Source: Nosema muscidifuracis (lineage: Eukaryota > Microsporidia > Nosematidae). From it: a stretch of DNA of 64,000 nucleotides. Shown here piece by piece: positions 28,520-39,127 of the stretch; the first letter of the stretch is position 1; every line of letters begins with the position of its first letter. Below the pieces are notes generated by a model. The model was not told where the DNA came from and made no database searches. It was given only the letters and a program-made list of their open reading frames with translations. Where the stretch lies: the NCBI GenBank assembly GCA_028335825.1, contig JAIOKI010000016.1, positions 372,001 to 436,000 on the forward strand, read 5' to 3'. The translations under genes were made by a program, and so were the position numbers.

Positions 28520-30994
28520 TTAACTGAATGCCTGTTGTGCGACATTTCGTAATTCACTGTTGTTTGTTTTCAAACATTTACCGTAAAATTCATTAACCCA
28601 TTCTCCATCTAAATTGTAATGCTTACCAAAGATACTTCGTAAATCTTTTATCAAATTAATTATAGCTATTTTAGTATCATCTGAATTATTATCAGAGACC
28701 AATGTTTTTATTCCTTCTACTAACTTATACATAATATCTTTAAGTTTTTCAGATTCACTTGTTGCTAAAATAATACAATCAAACATTTGTACAATATTAT
28801 ATCTAAGATCATCAATATATTGTTCATCTGATGTTCTTTCTAGACTAATTATCTGTAAAAATATCATCATTGACATATCTAAATATTGCTCAAAATTAAC
28901 ACCCAAAGCTAGTGCTATATCTCCAAATACAGATAAAATTTGTGTCTTGACCTCTTTTGAGATATTTTTAGAACTCAAATTTTGGATGAGTAAAGGAATT
29001 AATTGAGTAGATAAATGAAAGAAGTTTGTTTGTATACAATTAGCCATACATCCTATAAGATTTATAGTAGATTTCAATATAAAACTATCAGTACATCCTA
29101 GATCTCTGGCAATAAATGGAACGAATTTATCTAAACAAGGAATAAAATCATTAATATTAGATGTAATAGCAATATAAACTTCACCTATAGCAGATGATGG
29201 CTTAGTCTTAAGAACTTCTATATAACAAGGAAATAAAATAGCGGCAGAATCTTTTTGTCTTTTCGCCGCAACGACTTCAGATAAAATAATATAATTCGAA
29301 AGAACATCTTCAATAATTGGCATATAATTAGTAGAAGCTTTATGCATAGCAAGAACACAATCTTCAATCTTTTTAAAACAGTATTTTATGAAATCATCAA
29401 GTATTCCATATTGTTCTACTTCTGTATATCTAACAAGTTCAGAAAGTGAAGAAAACAAAGCTACTCTCAAAGCAGAATCTTCTAACTTAGCATTTTCAGT
29501 TGCAGATATAAGTATTTGAAGAACATAAGTAAAATGATTTCTAATCTGATCAGTTGCAAATCCTCTTAATTTTACCTGGGTTTCTATAGGAAGTCTTGAT
29601 GAATGAAGCTTATTTTCTTTAATTTTATTTAAAGATATAAAAATAGAATTCAACATCCATGCTGCATTAGTAGATGTTGTATGTTTAGCTATTATGATTT
29701 CACAAGCTTGACTTATTAATAAAGAAAGATGTTCAATTACAGCAAAAAAATTAGTTTCACAAATCTTAGCTAATGCCCACATACAAGATTCTTCTGCATC
29801 TATATTTCTCATATTCGTTATTAATATCTTAATAAAATTTACTATTTGTTGATCACATCCTCTTGTCACTACACTTCCTAAAGTTATTGCTCCTATATCT
29901 ATCCTTTCTGTATCACCAGAATTTAATTCTTGTTCAATAAAACCAAATACATAACTATTAAATAAAATGGCAGTTTTATATGTTTCAGTAATAGTCTCTA
30001 AAAAATATGCTGATGCTTTATGAGCATTCCAACTCTGTTCAATATAATCTTCATTTTTCTTCATTAATCTCAAAATATGAGGTAGTAGCATATTCATATT
30101 CTCTGTAATTAATTTCTCATCTTTAGTCTCTGCTATTATAGTCCAAAACTCTACTACTTGTACTAATATTTCTTCATTTTCAGAATTCCAGAAATTATTA
30201 ATATAAGTTATAATGTCATGATATCTGTTATTTAATAATTTATAATTCAAGAAAACAAACCTATTAAGACAAATTAAAGCTTTTGCTGTTAAATCTGTAT
30301 TTGATGAGGCTGTACTTGCTATTCCATTTAAAAATATATTTATAAATTCGTCACGCTCGAATAATTTCGCAAGCGTACGAAATGAATTAATCAAACTTTT
30401 TAGAGATGCTTCTTTAACCACTGATGATACTGTTTTCTTCTCAAGATTTCCCATACAAATATTAAATATTGATATCAAATATGGATCAAAATCAAATACT
30501 GTTTCTTCTGATAAGGTAAGACAACATGTTGAAACAGCTTCAAGTACTCCAGCTGCCTTAGTATCATCCATAACGTAATGTTCCATAACGCTAAAAAAAT
30601 CTAAAAATAATCCTGCGTTCATTTCTATTCTTGCTATATAACCTAAAGAAGCACCAGCAAGATTAAAAACTTTCTCTTCTGAATCACTTAAACTGTTAAC
30701 TATTTGATTTTTCATATTCTCTCTTAAATTTGCATCAATTGAGATCCATTTCTGTTCATATATTCCTTGTATCTTAGAATCAGTGCTATGTAATGAATTT
30801 TTCAGAATAATTCCTGATATCATTTTTAATTGTAATGGAGAAACTGGGTCATTAAATATACATACTATGTTTTGAAGAAAGTAACAATAATCTTTAGATT
30901 GAAGATCTGTAATTCTAATTTCTGCTTCTTTTCTTATTGAATCATCAGGCTCTAATGCATTAAATAAACATTTCTCGATATCTTTACGTTCCAT
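28520..30994 (-). CDS. KAP95: Importin beta-1 (karyopherin)
   Basis: 824 aa (yeast 861), all-helical HEAT-repeat protein. It starts with the importin-beta N-terminal pattern (LFNALEPDDSIRKEAE, then LQLKMISGIILKNSL) and retains the CMWALAKICE repeat typical of Kap95. It carries importin alpha/cargo through nuclear pores and releases it on Ran-GTP. The nearly full length suggests all about 19 HEAT repeats are kept. A CCC box lies 9 nt before the ATG. A Nup2/Nup50-like partner gene occurs at 43.9 kb. Confidence 0.93.
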   Translation of the reverse strand: MERKDIEKCLFNALEPDDSIRKEAEIRITDLQSKDYCYFLQNIVCIFNDPVSPLQLKMISGIILKNSLHSTDSKIQGIYEQKWISIDANLRENMKNQIVNSLSDSEEKVFNLAGASLGYIARIEMNAGLFLDFFSVMEHYVMDDTKAAGVLEAVSTCCLTLSEETVFDFDPYLISIFNICMGNLEKKTVSSVVKEASLKSLINSFRTLAKLFERDEFINIFLNGIASTASSNTDLTAKALICLNRFVFLNYKLLNNRYHDIITYINNFWNSENEEILVQVVEFWTIIAETKDEKLITENMNMLLPHILRLMKKNEDYIEQSWNAHKASAYFLETITETYKTAILFNSYVFGFIEQELNSGDTERIDIGAITLGSVVTRGCDQQIVNFIKILITNMRNIDAEESCMWALAKICETNFFAVIEHLSLLISQACEIIIAKHTTSTNAAWMLNSIFISLNKIKENKLHSSRLPIETQVKLRGFATDQIRNHFTYVLQILISATENAKLEDSALRVALFSSLSELVRYTEVEQYGILDDFIKYCFKKIEDCVLAMHKASTNYMPIIEDVLSNYIILSEVVAAKRQKDSAAILFPCYIEVLKTKPSSAIGEVYIAITSNINDFIPCLDKFVPFIARDLGCTDSFILKSTINLIGCMANCIQTNFFHLSTQLIPLLIQNLSSKNISKEVKTQILSVFGDIALALGVNFEQYLDMSMMIFLQIISLERTSDEQYIDDLRYNIVQMFDCIILATSESEKLKDIMYKLVEGIKTLVSDNNSDDTKIAIINLIKDLRSIFGKHYNLDGEWVNEFYGKCLKTNNSELRNVAQQAFS

Positions 30995-31143
30995 TTAAAA
31001 TAGGGTTAAAAATAATTTTTTTATCTTGTTAAATACGAATTAAACTGAAATCATGCTAATAAAAAAAAAACATAAAATTTAGATATATCTTTTAATATAT
31101 CAAAAATATTTTCTTTTAATATTTTCTATTGGTAATCATGAAT

Positions 31144-33741
31144 TTATGTAGACTTAGGTTTTTTATAATTTACCATTTTGTTAATTAAAATAGCTAAACA
31201 ATCCAAAACTTCTATAATATTCTTTTTATCATTTTCATCAAATAATTTCTTAATTAGATTGGCTTTATTAGCACAATCCTCATACTTTTTTTTTATATTC
31301 TCTAATTTATCTGATACGAATACAAGAAAATTCTTAAATGTTTCTTTATCATTTTCTAAAGTAAAATAAATATCCAAATTATCCATAAATTGATTTATAT
31401 AGTAATTAATTTTTTCACGTATCTTACTAAACTGCTCTTTTCGAATTATATCTATGTATTTAAAATCTCTCTGTAAATTTACTAATATACTTTTGTATTC
31501 TAAATTTTCCATGAAATAATCAAATATAGAATAATCTTCATTTCCTTTATAATCTAAAAATAGATAAATACTTGAAAGTTTAAATCCTGCTAGTTTTTTC
31601 TTTCTAATAGAAAATTCATAATTTATCATATTACCTATATCTAGAAATATTTTCAAGATTATCTTAATTTCCTGACTATGCAGTAATTTATTGAATGTAA
31701 ATTTGATTTTTTCAAGTAAATCTTCTATTAAAAATATCTCGTCAAAAAACTTTCTTTCAAACAATAAAATTTTAACTATCTTTTTTACTTCAACAAGTTT
31801 AGAATATTCTAGCATAATCTTTTCATCTGGTCCTAATCTATCATAATCACAAGTTACAAGTAAATATGTCTCTTCGTAAGTGGGAAATACATTTTCTAAA
31901 TTTAATAAATCCTGTATAAAAATATTCTTTGCATTATTTTTTAAAATATCATATATATTATAAGGATTTATATTCTTCTTATTAAGATGTTTAAGAGCCA
32001 AAGATACTAAAAATAATCTTTTTGGTTCAATTACTATTGAACAATTTTTTACTTCTATCTGTTTAGTATTTATTATGTTAGTGTTTTTAACACAAAAATA
32101 TTTTTTAAATTTTTCCTTATCTAATTTTGTATCATAAAAATCCAAATTCTTAAATATTGTTTCTTCTGTAGATATTATAGGTATCCAATGTAGAGGTCTA
32201 AGAGATTTATAATCAATATCCTGAAAATCTTCTTTTTGTACTTCTTTTTTTTTAAAGATAACTTTCTTATTAATTTTTTTCTGTATGGGTATAATTAAAT
32301 CTTCTTCTTTAATTGGTTCAATTAATTTAAAATCTTTGATTTTTAAATTTTTATATAATTTTTCACGATCTATTGATTCTTTAATAAAAGGTTCTTGAAA
32401 GGTGGTCTTTATAGTTTCAGTTTTTAACGAATCATTTTTAAATTTGATTGTTGAATATTGTAAAGGTTTGCTATTAGAAATAAGATTTTTGTATCCTTTT
32501 CTTTCAAGCATATTTATTAAATCTATAGCTTCTTTATCATTATATTTCATTATTGAACAAAATTTAGCTACTATTCTATTGTATCCTAAATTAATAAATT
32601 TTTCTAATAATTTTTTATCTTCTTCTCGTACATTCATTTTTGATAGAATTTTTAATCCTTGAATCATGTCTTTTTCAAAATCAAGATAATTTAAATGAAC
32701 TGATTTTTGTGAATCTAAAAAAACTAAATCGAATTTAAACTCATCTTGAAATTTATAATTGTAGGTTGTAATTATATCATCCTTCTTATATCTATAAAGT
32801 CCTTGTGTATAATAAAATCCATTTAAAGGAAATTCAAGAATTTTCTTTTCTAAATTGTCATGTAAAAAGTAGAAAGATAGAACAATATCTCCATTAACTT
32901 CTGCATTAATATTTGTTAGAACTATATAAAAATCATCTTTATATACAATTTCTATATCATCAATATCTTCTACCATAATAATTTTTTCATTTCTTTTATA
33001 TATTTGTAACAATATTCTAAACTGAGTAAATGCTTCAAATTTCGGATAATTTGAAATTATTACCTGATGTAATGTTAGTAAATCATGTTTATCAGTACTT
33101 TTTTTACAACTTAAATTATAAAAATAATTCTTGTATCTTATTACTGTATTTAAATTAAACAATTTTAGCTTTAAAATTCCATTTTCCTGAAAATAAACTG
33201 AATTACTCATCTGTTTTTTTATATAAATTAGAATGCATTCGACCAATATTGCGAAAAAAGTTATATACTGGTAATCAATTTCAATAACTGCTATATTATT
33301 TTCATTCAATTCATACCAAGTTTGTATAGCACAACAAATCTTTGTAATAAATTCACAATCATAATCAATACTATCTATATAATGAATATTAGAAATATTT
33401 TTATGGATATTATTTGTAGTTAAAAACAAAGCATTTTTCTTATAATAATTTTCAAGATATTCTTGAACATCTGTTATAGAATTTCTGTGTGTTAAATATT
33501 CTGTATTTGAGTCCCATAATTGACCTAAAAGAAGAAATCTTGAATTGACTTTCCATAAATTTAGTTTTGAATTTTCCTCTTTTACATATTGAGGCTTCTT
33601 ATCCATATTTTGTTTTTCATAAGTGTTAATAGAAAACTTCTTAATAGTTTCTAATATTTTTGAACTTGGACGATTTATATAAATATTATTTTGCTTTTGG
33701 TCGTCTTTCTCTTGAGAAGCTATTTTTTCGTTCATGCGCAT
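31144..33741 (-). CDS. Formin with degenerate PTEN-like N-terminus
   Basis: 865 aa. The C-terminal half is an FH2 domain, which nucleates and elongates actin filaments. It starts at LRPLHWIPI (family LKPLHW), passes a knot-like block FLVSLALKHL and shows the signature FLDIGNMINYEF then LAGFKLSSIYLFLDYK (family LGNYMN ... GFkLssL.kL). The proline-rich FH1 that recruits profilin is essentially absent. The N-terminal part (about 60-170) follows the PTEN/tensin phosphatase fold: FLLLGQLWDSN, then CCAIQTWYELNENNIAVIEID. Where the active-site HCxxGxxR loop should be it reads EIDYQYITF, so it is catalytically dead. A C2-like segment (FYYTQGLYRYKKDD) follows. PTEN-C2-FH2 order is known from plant class II formins; the similarity here is by pattern. 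Two ATGs (codons 1 and 3) and no CCC box. Confidence 0.8.
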   Translation of the reverse strand: MRMNEKIASQEKDDQKQNNIYINRPSSKILETIKKFSINTYEKQNMDKKPQYVKEENSKLNLWKVNSRFLLLGQLWDSNTEYLTHRNSITDVQEYLENYYKKNALFLTTNNIHKNISNIHYIDSIDYDCEFITKICCAIQTWYELNENNIAVIEIDYQYITFFAILVECILIYIKKQMSNSVYFQENGILKLKLFNLNTVIRYKNYFYNLSCKKSTDKHDLLTLHQVIISNYPKFEAFTQFRILLQIYKRNEKIIMVEDIDDIEIVYKDDFYIVLTNINAEVNGDIVLSFYFLHDNLEKKILEFPLNGFYYTQGLYRYKKDDIITTYNYKFQDEFKFDLVFLDSQKSVHLNYLDFEKDMIQGLKILSKMNVREEDKKLLEKFINLGYNRIVAKFCSIMKYNDKEAIDLINMLERKGYKNLISNSKPLQYSTIKFKNDSLKTETIKTTFQEPFIKESIDREKLYKNLKIKDFKLIEPIKEEDLIIPIQKKINKKVIFKKKEVQKEDFQDIDYKSLRPLHWIPIISTEETIFKNLDFYDTKLDKEKFKKYFCVKNTNIINTKQIEVKNCSIVIEPKRLFLVSLALKHLNKKNINPYNIYDILKNNAKNIFIQDLLNLENVFPTYEETYLLVTCDYDRLGPDEKIMLEYSKLVEVKKIVKILLFERKFFDEIFLIEDLLEKIKFTFNKLLHSQEIKIILKIFLDIGNMINYEFSIRKKKLAGFKLSSIYLFLDYKGNEDYSIFDYFMENLEYKSILVNLQRDFKYIDIIRKEQFSKIREKINYYINQFMDNLDIYFTLENDKETFKNFLVFVSDKLENIKKKYEDCANKANLIKKLFDENDKKNIIEVLDCLAILINKMVNYKKPKST

Positions 33742-34303
33742 AAATTAAAATTTCCTGAATATAAAAAATTTAAAACATAATTTTTTAAAAAGATGATTTG
33801 TCAGTTCAATCATTTTACAGTTTTAAATTTAAAACAAGATTTTTTTTTAATTCAAGACATCATGTTATAAATTTTAGATATTTTAACCTCAAATTATTAA
33901 AGGTATTTATTTGTATTTTAACCTCAAATTATTAAAATTATTTATTCATTTATATTTTAACTTTAAATTATTAAAATTATTTATTTGTATTTTAACTTTA
34001 AATTATTAAAATTATTTATTTATTTGTATTTTAACCTCAAATTATTATAATTAAATATATCAGTATTTTTTTAATATAAGAAATCATTATCATTAAATTC
34101 AAGATGATATTTTAATTTGAGATACTGCTTTAATTTAATTCAAGATGATAATTTAACTTAAGATACTGCTTTAATTAAATTAAATACATCATTATAATTT
34201 ATATAAATACATAATTATTATTTAATTTTATACATCATTATTATTTAATAAAAAATGTCTAGCATAAGTTATTATATATTTAAGACTTTTGTTAAAATTA
34301 AAT
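33742..34303. repeat. Spacer with a minisatellite of about 36 bp
   Basis: Between about 33880 and 34050 there are four to five units of TTTTAACCTCAAATTATTAA plus AATTATTTATTTG. To the right (34080-34230) there are weaker repeats of AAGATGATATTTTAATTTA. No gene seen in the 562-bp spacer. Confidence 0.8.
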
Positions 34304-35362
34304 TTATTTAATTATCTTTTCAATTTCATTTAGTACCCTCGCATGACCAATTTCATTACGATAAATCTCTACTTTAGGTTTAATTACATTATTGATTACT
34401 TCTCTTGATAAAAGTCCTAAACATCTAATAGCCCCAAGATGAACATTTTCATCTTTTTCTTTGTCAAGCCATGTTTTAGATAATGTATTTATTATTCTTG
34501 GACCAAGTGTTTTATATTTATTTGCAAATTGTTCATACACAAATTTTATAACGTCTGATGAAAGTGATCTTACAGATTCATCTATTGATTTACCAACTAC
34601 ACATGTTAATAAAGAAGGAAGAATCTGATGTAAATATGGATCAATAAATATGAAATGATTTTTTAGAAGGCTGTTGTACATCATCACTACAATTTTTAAT
34701 TTTTCGGGATTTTTCAGATTTTTTATTATTTGCTGATTGAAATGATGAATGAAATACGGAACAAGTTGTTGAATACCACTTTCATTTTTTAGACATTCTA
34801 TTGCAATATCTTCATCAGTTTCCATAGTTTGAATAATTTTCTCGAAATACATGCTTAATTCTTTTGTAAGCATATGTTTATTCTGACTTTTAAGTTCGGT
34901 TTCTTCTTGATAAGTAAGCAAAGTATCTTTCTTTTGTTCAGTCTTCTCAATTACGATAGGATTTTGTGCTGTTTGAGGTTGAACTCCTTCAATAGCTAGC
35001 CAATGTGATTGTATTGAAGTATTTAGAGGTATTTTAGGAAGAGGTCGTTCCAAATATTCTTCTAAATCAATTTCTTCATCTGGGACATAGTATATACCAG
35101 ATGGAAGTCCTCTAAAAACAAGATTTTCTTGTGGATCGTATCCAAATAATGGATCAACATTTCTACTTATTAATCCATAATTTATATCTTCTATACTCAA
35201 TTTAGTTCTTTTAGAAGCAAGCATGAATTTACTTCCTTCTTGACATATTTCTTTTATTCTGTATTCCAAATCTTGTGATAAAATTCTAAGTGCATCGTCA
35301 TCGATATTTCCTATTCCAATAGATTGTGCGTAAGATTTTAATGTTTCCAAAGAGAAAAGCAT
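34304..35362 (-). CDS. TAF6: TFIID subunit TAF6
   Basis: 352 aa. The histone fold is N-terminal (TLKSYAQSIGIGNIDDDALRILSQDLEYR, about 6-70). It is followed by the TAF6-specific block DPLFGYDPQENLVFRGLPSG and WLAIEGVQP. The C-terminal HEAT-like domain (about 160-350) is present. TAF6 pairs with TAF9 and belongs to TFIID, in fungi also SAGA. It is shorter than yeast (516). A CCC box lies 5 nt before the ATG. TAF1 of the same complex is encoded about 11 kb away. Confidence 0.93.
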   Translation of the reverse strand: MLFSLETLKSYAQSIGIGNIDDDALRILSQDLEYRIKEICQEGSKFMLASKRTKLSIEDINYGLISRNVDPLFGYDPQENLVFRGLPSGIYYVPDEEIDLEEYLERPLPKIPLNTSIQSHWLAIEGVQPQTAQNPIVIEKTEQKKDTLLTYQEETELKSQNKHMLTKELSMYFEKIIQTMETDEDIAIECLKNESGIQQLVPYFIHHFNQQIIKNLKNPEKLKIVVMMYNSLLKNHFIFIDPYLHQILPSLLTCVVGKSIDESVRSLSSDVIKFVYEQFANKYKTLGPRIINTLSKTWLDKEKDENVHLGAIRCLGLLSREVINNVIKPKVEIYRNEIGHARVLNEIEKIIK

Positions 35363-35385
35363 AAGAAGGGTTTAAAATAAATTAT

Positions 35386-36735
35386 TTATTCTGGAAGAGC
35401 TAATGGACCAAGTCCTGAGCTAATAAGACCTTTATAATATTTCTTACTAAAAATATCCTCTACATTCTTATTAATACTGAAAATTTTATGGTCTTTTTCT
35501 TTGTTTCCAAGTTGTATAATAAAATTTATAATTTCTAAAGGGGCAGTTGTTTTGAAACCATTTATATCGCAATGTGTGAGAGATACGTCATATCCCAAAT
35601 TTAATAAAGCTGTCATCATTTCTTTATTTCGTATACAATTAGTTTTTAATTTTTTACATAACAATGGAATCTCATAGTACCACATAGTGCTAAGTTCTTG
35701 TTCTAGATAATTAAATATTCCAAATATTCTATTTTCATTAATATCTATATTTGGTTTTATTAAATTAATATATTCTCTAGAATGAAGTGCTTTGTTCCAA
35801 AAAGGTCCACAAATTTTCATTTTCTTTGAACACACAGAACATTTGTCACCATCTGAATTCGATGAATTCTTCAAACAAGTCTTAATTTTATCCATTAATT
35901 CGTTATCTATATAATTAAATCTTATCTCTATAGAATTAGTATCGTATTTTGTATCAATACTTTTAGAATTACAGCAATTACACAAATAAAATAATCCGTT
36001 ATCTTTAACAACTTTTTTCTCAGATCTCTTTTGAATTCTAACGAAAACTCGAAGATAAAAATCTAAACTTAACGATATTAAAGGTTCAATTGATATTCCA
36101 AATTTAGCTGCATGTCTAGATATACAAGAAAGAAGAGCTCTTAATGCCATTTCATTTTGAGAGAACTTTTTTAAAATTGTAGTATCGTATTTTACTATAC
36201 ATTTACTTTCATTTGTACATAATACTCCCTTATCAGTACTAGTAAAACAAATAATTCCGTTATGTTTGATAGCTCTGAAAGCATTTTCCATGTACTCAGA
36301 ACAACTTCCAAAAGGATCTATATCAATAACATCGAAATAATTTTGTACTGTACACATAAGAACATTACAATCTGATTTAATAATATTAACTTTTGATGAT
36401 TTATCTACTATATCTCCAAGATTTGATTCGAAAAATGATATATCATTTTTATCTATTTCATTAAATTCTAAATTTTCTCGTATAGAAGAAATCGCATTCT
36501 CGTTTATATCATTAAAAAATATTTTTCCGTTTTTAAGTTCTTTTAAATATCTTAAACCTCTTAGACCAGTGGCTGACATAGCATCTAAAATTCTTATATT
36601 AGATTTTGATTTAAAATATTCGGATATCACGTAAATAGAAATATCACGATTTGTTTTCTGTGCAGGATTGTAAAACGTATTTTTGTATTTTTTTATTTTA
36701 GCTAAGCCTTCTTCAATCAATTCAAAATTATTCAT
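35386..36735 (-). CDS. TRM1: tRNA (guanine-26-N2)-dimethyltransferase
   Basis: 449 aa. Dimethylates G26 of tRNAs. Family blocks: FYNPAQKTNRDIS, SAM motif I as LDAMSATGLRGLRYL, the DIDPFGSCSEYMENAF catalytic block, ICFTSTDKGVLC, and a zinc-type Cys set (CNCC, CSVC) near 250-300. CCC stands 2 nt before the ATG. Start and end agree with the usual length (yeast 570). Confidence 0.93.
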   Translation of the reverse strand: MNNFELIEEGLAKIKKYKNTFYNPAQKTNRDISIYVISEYFKSKSNIRILDAMSATGLRGLRYLKELKNGKIFFNDINENAISSIRENLEFNEIDKNDISFFESNLGDIVDKSSKVNIIKSDCNVLMCTVQNYFDVIDIDPFGSCSEYMENAFRAIKHNGIICFTSTDKGVLCTNESKCIVKYDTTILKKFSQNEMALRALLSCISRHAAKFGISIEPLISLSLDFYLRVFVRIQKRSEKKVVKDNGLFYLCNCCNSKSIDTKYDTNSIEIRFNYIDNELMDKIKTCLKNSSNSDGDKCSVCSKKMKICGPFWNKALHSREYINLIKPNIDINENRIFGIFNYLEQELSTMWYYEIPLLCKKLKTNCIRNKEMMTALLNLGYDVSLTHCDINGFKTTAPLEIINFIIQLGNKEKDHKIFSINKNVEDIFSKKYYKGLISSGLGPLALPE

Positions 36736-36839
36736 TTGGGTAAATTTTTATCAATGCATTTAAATATAAAATTTTAGAACTATTTAAAAATATTCTGTCT
36801 TGTCGATATAATAAGAATGAATCAAATAACAAATATTAA

Positions 36840-37165
36840 TTTAAAATATTATCTAACTTCTTTAATTAAAGTAGATATTTCAAATTATAAGACTAAATTA
36901 ATATCTCTAATCAAAGTAGAAATTTAAAATTATAAGACTAAATTAATATCTCTAATCAAAGTAGAAAATTATTGTCTTTAGAAAAGTAGAAATTTAAAAT
37001 TATAGGACTAGATTATCATAATTAAATATCTCAAGTCATTCTATAATCAAATTAGAAAATTTAATTATAAGACTAAATTATAATAATTAAATTCTCTAGT
37101 TATTCTATAATCAAATTAGAAAATTTAATTATATGACTAAATGTCTAATTATAAAACTGAATGTT
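36840..37165. repeat. Minisatellite downstream of PAB1
   Basis: About six degenerate units of 40-55 bp built on AATTATAAGACTAAATTA followed by ATATCTCTAATCAAAGTAGA. It fills most of the 446-bp spacer (36736-37181). Confidence 0.8.
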
Positions 37166-37181
37166 TAATTTTAATTTTTTA

Positions 37182-38726
37182 TTAATTATTCTTAGCTTTA
37201 TTTCGTATACTCTCTTCAATTGAAATTGATATATTGTCGGATAAGATTCTACTGTATTTCTCCATTTCTGATATTTCTTCACTAGACTTCTTACATAAAA
37301 TACTAGTAATTTTATCAGCAAATTCTTCTCTTGTTTTTACTCCTAAATAATGCCATTGATGTCTAAAAGTATTAGCTGATCTTAACACTAATTCAAAAAG
37401 CTTTCCATTACTATCATTATTGGTTTCTTTAGGTGAGAAAGTAGAAAACATCTCGTAATTAAATGAAGTATTGGGTGTCATCTTGATAGGTGAACTGTAA
37501 ATGAAAGGAACATTAGAATTCATGTTACAGGACGATATCATTTTTTCTTTAGTTCTTTCAGTTTTGTTTTTAAAATAGGCGACATGTAATTTATTTCCAT
37601 CAATAAAAATTTCATTTCCTTTTTCAATAGCTATAAAAGCTTCATCAGATGTTTTATAACAAACATAAGCATATTTCCTTTGTTCATTGTTAGCATCATT
37701 TCCTATAGAAAGTGAGACAATTGAACCAAACTCACTGAAAATTTCAAACATATCATCTTTCTCAATGAAATTAGGAATATTAGTAATATATAAATTACGT
37801 TTTATATTTTGACCTTCAATTGATAATTGTTCGAAAGATTTCTTAAGCTGTTCCTCTCTTTCTTCTTTTTTCTGAGCTTTCTGAATATAAAATGGTTCAA
37901 ACTTTGCACTGTTGGCTGTTTCTTCAACTGTAAAGATTTGTTTACCATGTAATTCTTCAATAGCATTCAAAGCAGCTTCATGGCTTTCAAAATTAGCAAA
38001 AGCGAATCCTTTTGTTTTTAAAGATCCATCCTTTAATGGAAAGAATAAAGAAGTAATTTTTCCATATTTACCCAATAAAGCTTCTAAATCTTCTTTAGTC
38101 ATATTTTCAGGAAAATTTTTAACAAAACAATTGGTAAATTTAACTTCAGGTTTTTTTGGTACTTCCTGTTTGACAGTTTCTTCCTGTCTCTTTCTTTTTT
38201 CTTTATCAAAAACTTCTACTTGAATAATCTTATCATCCAATTTACCCCCATCACAATGTTTAATAGCTAGCTTAGCAGATCTCTTTTTATCGAATTGAAC
38301 AAATCCATAATTTTTCAATTTTCCATCAGCATAAGTAGCGATTTTTGCACTAATGATAGTTCCAAAAACAGAAAATGTATCATGAAGATTTTCATTAGTA
38401 AAAGTAGTTGGAAGATTCTTCACAATAAGATTTGCATCTTCTTTTTTATTTTTATCATCTATGCAATAAGATACTCGTATTATTTTTTTATTCAGCTTAT
38501 AATTATTGTATTCTTTGACAGCTCTATCAGCATCTTCCTCATTACTAAATGTAACAAAGGCAAATGAAGACAATGGCTCATTTCTCTTTCTCAACTTTAT
38601 CTTAACTACTTCACCTATAGATGAGAATATTCTGAATAAATCTGATTCTAGTGTCTTTGTAGATAAATCTCCTACGTATACAGTAGATGCATTTGTATGG
38701 TCATTATTAATTTCATTTTGATCCAT
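37182..38726 (-). CDS. PAB1: Poly(A)-binding protein
   Basis: 514 aa. Four RRM domains are seen, with RNP2/RNP1-type pairs: VYVGDL/SSFAFVTF, LIVKNL/NYGFVQF, CFVKNF/TKGFAFANF and LYITNI/KYAYVCY. There is a very short linker and a C-terminal MLLE (PABC) domain around residues 440-505 (VLRSANTFRHQWHYLG). It binds mRNA poly(A) tails and links them to translation and decay factors. The usual long Pro/Met-rich linker is almost lost. A CCC box is 16 nt before the ATG. Confidence 0.95.
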   Translation of the reverse strand: MDQNEINNDHTNASTVYVGDLSTKTLESDLFRIFSSIGEVVKIKLRKRNEPLSSFAFVTFSNEEDADRAVKEYNNYKLNKKIIRVSYCIDDKNKKEDANLIVKNLPTTFTNENLHDTFSVFGTIISAKIATYADGKLKNYGFVQFDKKRSAKLAIKHCDGGKLDDKIIQVEVFDKEKRKRQEETVKQEVPKKPEVKFTNCFVKNFPENMTKEDLEALLGKYGKITSLFFPLKDGSLKTKGFAFANFESHEAALNAIEELHGKQIFTVEETANSAKFEPFYIQKAQKKEEREEQLKKSFEQLSIEGQNIKRNLYITNIPNFIEKDDMFEIFSEFGSIVSLSIGNDANNEQRKYAYVCYKTSDEAFIAIEKGNEIFIDGNKLHVAYFKNKTERTKEKMISSCNMNSNVPFIYSSPIKMTPNTSFNYEMFSTFSPKETNNDSNGKLFELVLRSANTFRHQWHYLGVKTREEFADKITSILCKKSSEEISEMEKYSRILSDNISISIEESIRNKAKNN

Positions 38727-39127
38727 GTTTGTTAAAATGAAGGGCCTTTTTAAAAAAAATATTTTTTATTTTAACATTCAATAAAATATTTTTTACGAAT
38801 AAGTTCTTAAATCAAAAATTATATGCAAATATTTTATATTAACTGATTTATGTAAATTTAACGGTTTCATATTTTTGATACCAATAATCAAAAATCTTTT
38901 TTGAATTATCAAATGATTAAAATTAGTCAATATCATAATTTTTAAATATTTATATTTAGAATAAAACTTTACAATTAAATAAATTTATAAAACTACTATT
39001 TATTTTTAAAAATAATTTATGTTCATACTCAATTAAAAATAAAGTCAAAAAATTCAATTTTTTTTATTGGCAGATTTCAAATTTAATAAAAACTTATTAG
39101 ACATCAAATAAAAACTTATTTGCCCCT
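38727..39127. other. Divergent promoter spacer, nothing else seen
   Basis: A+T-rich 401 bp between the divergent PAB1 and J-protein starts. It shows only their CCC boxes (near 38743 on minus, 39124-39127 on plus). Confidence 0.5.
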
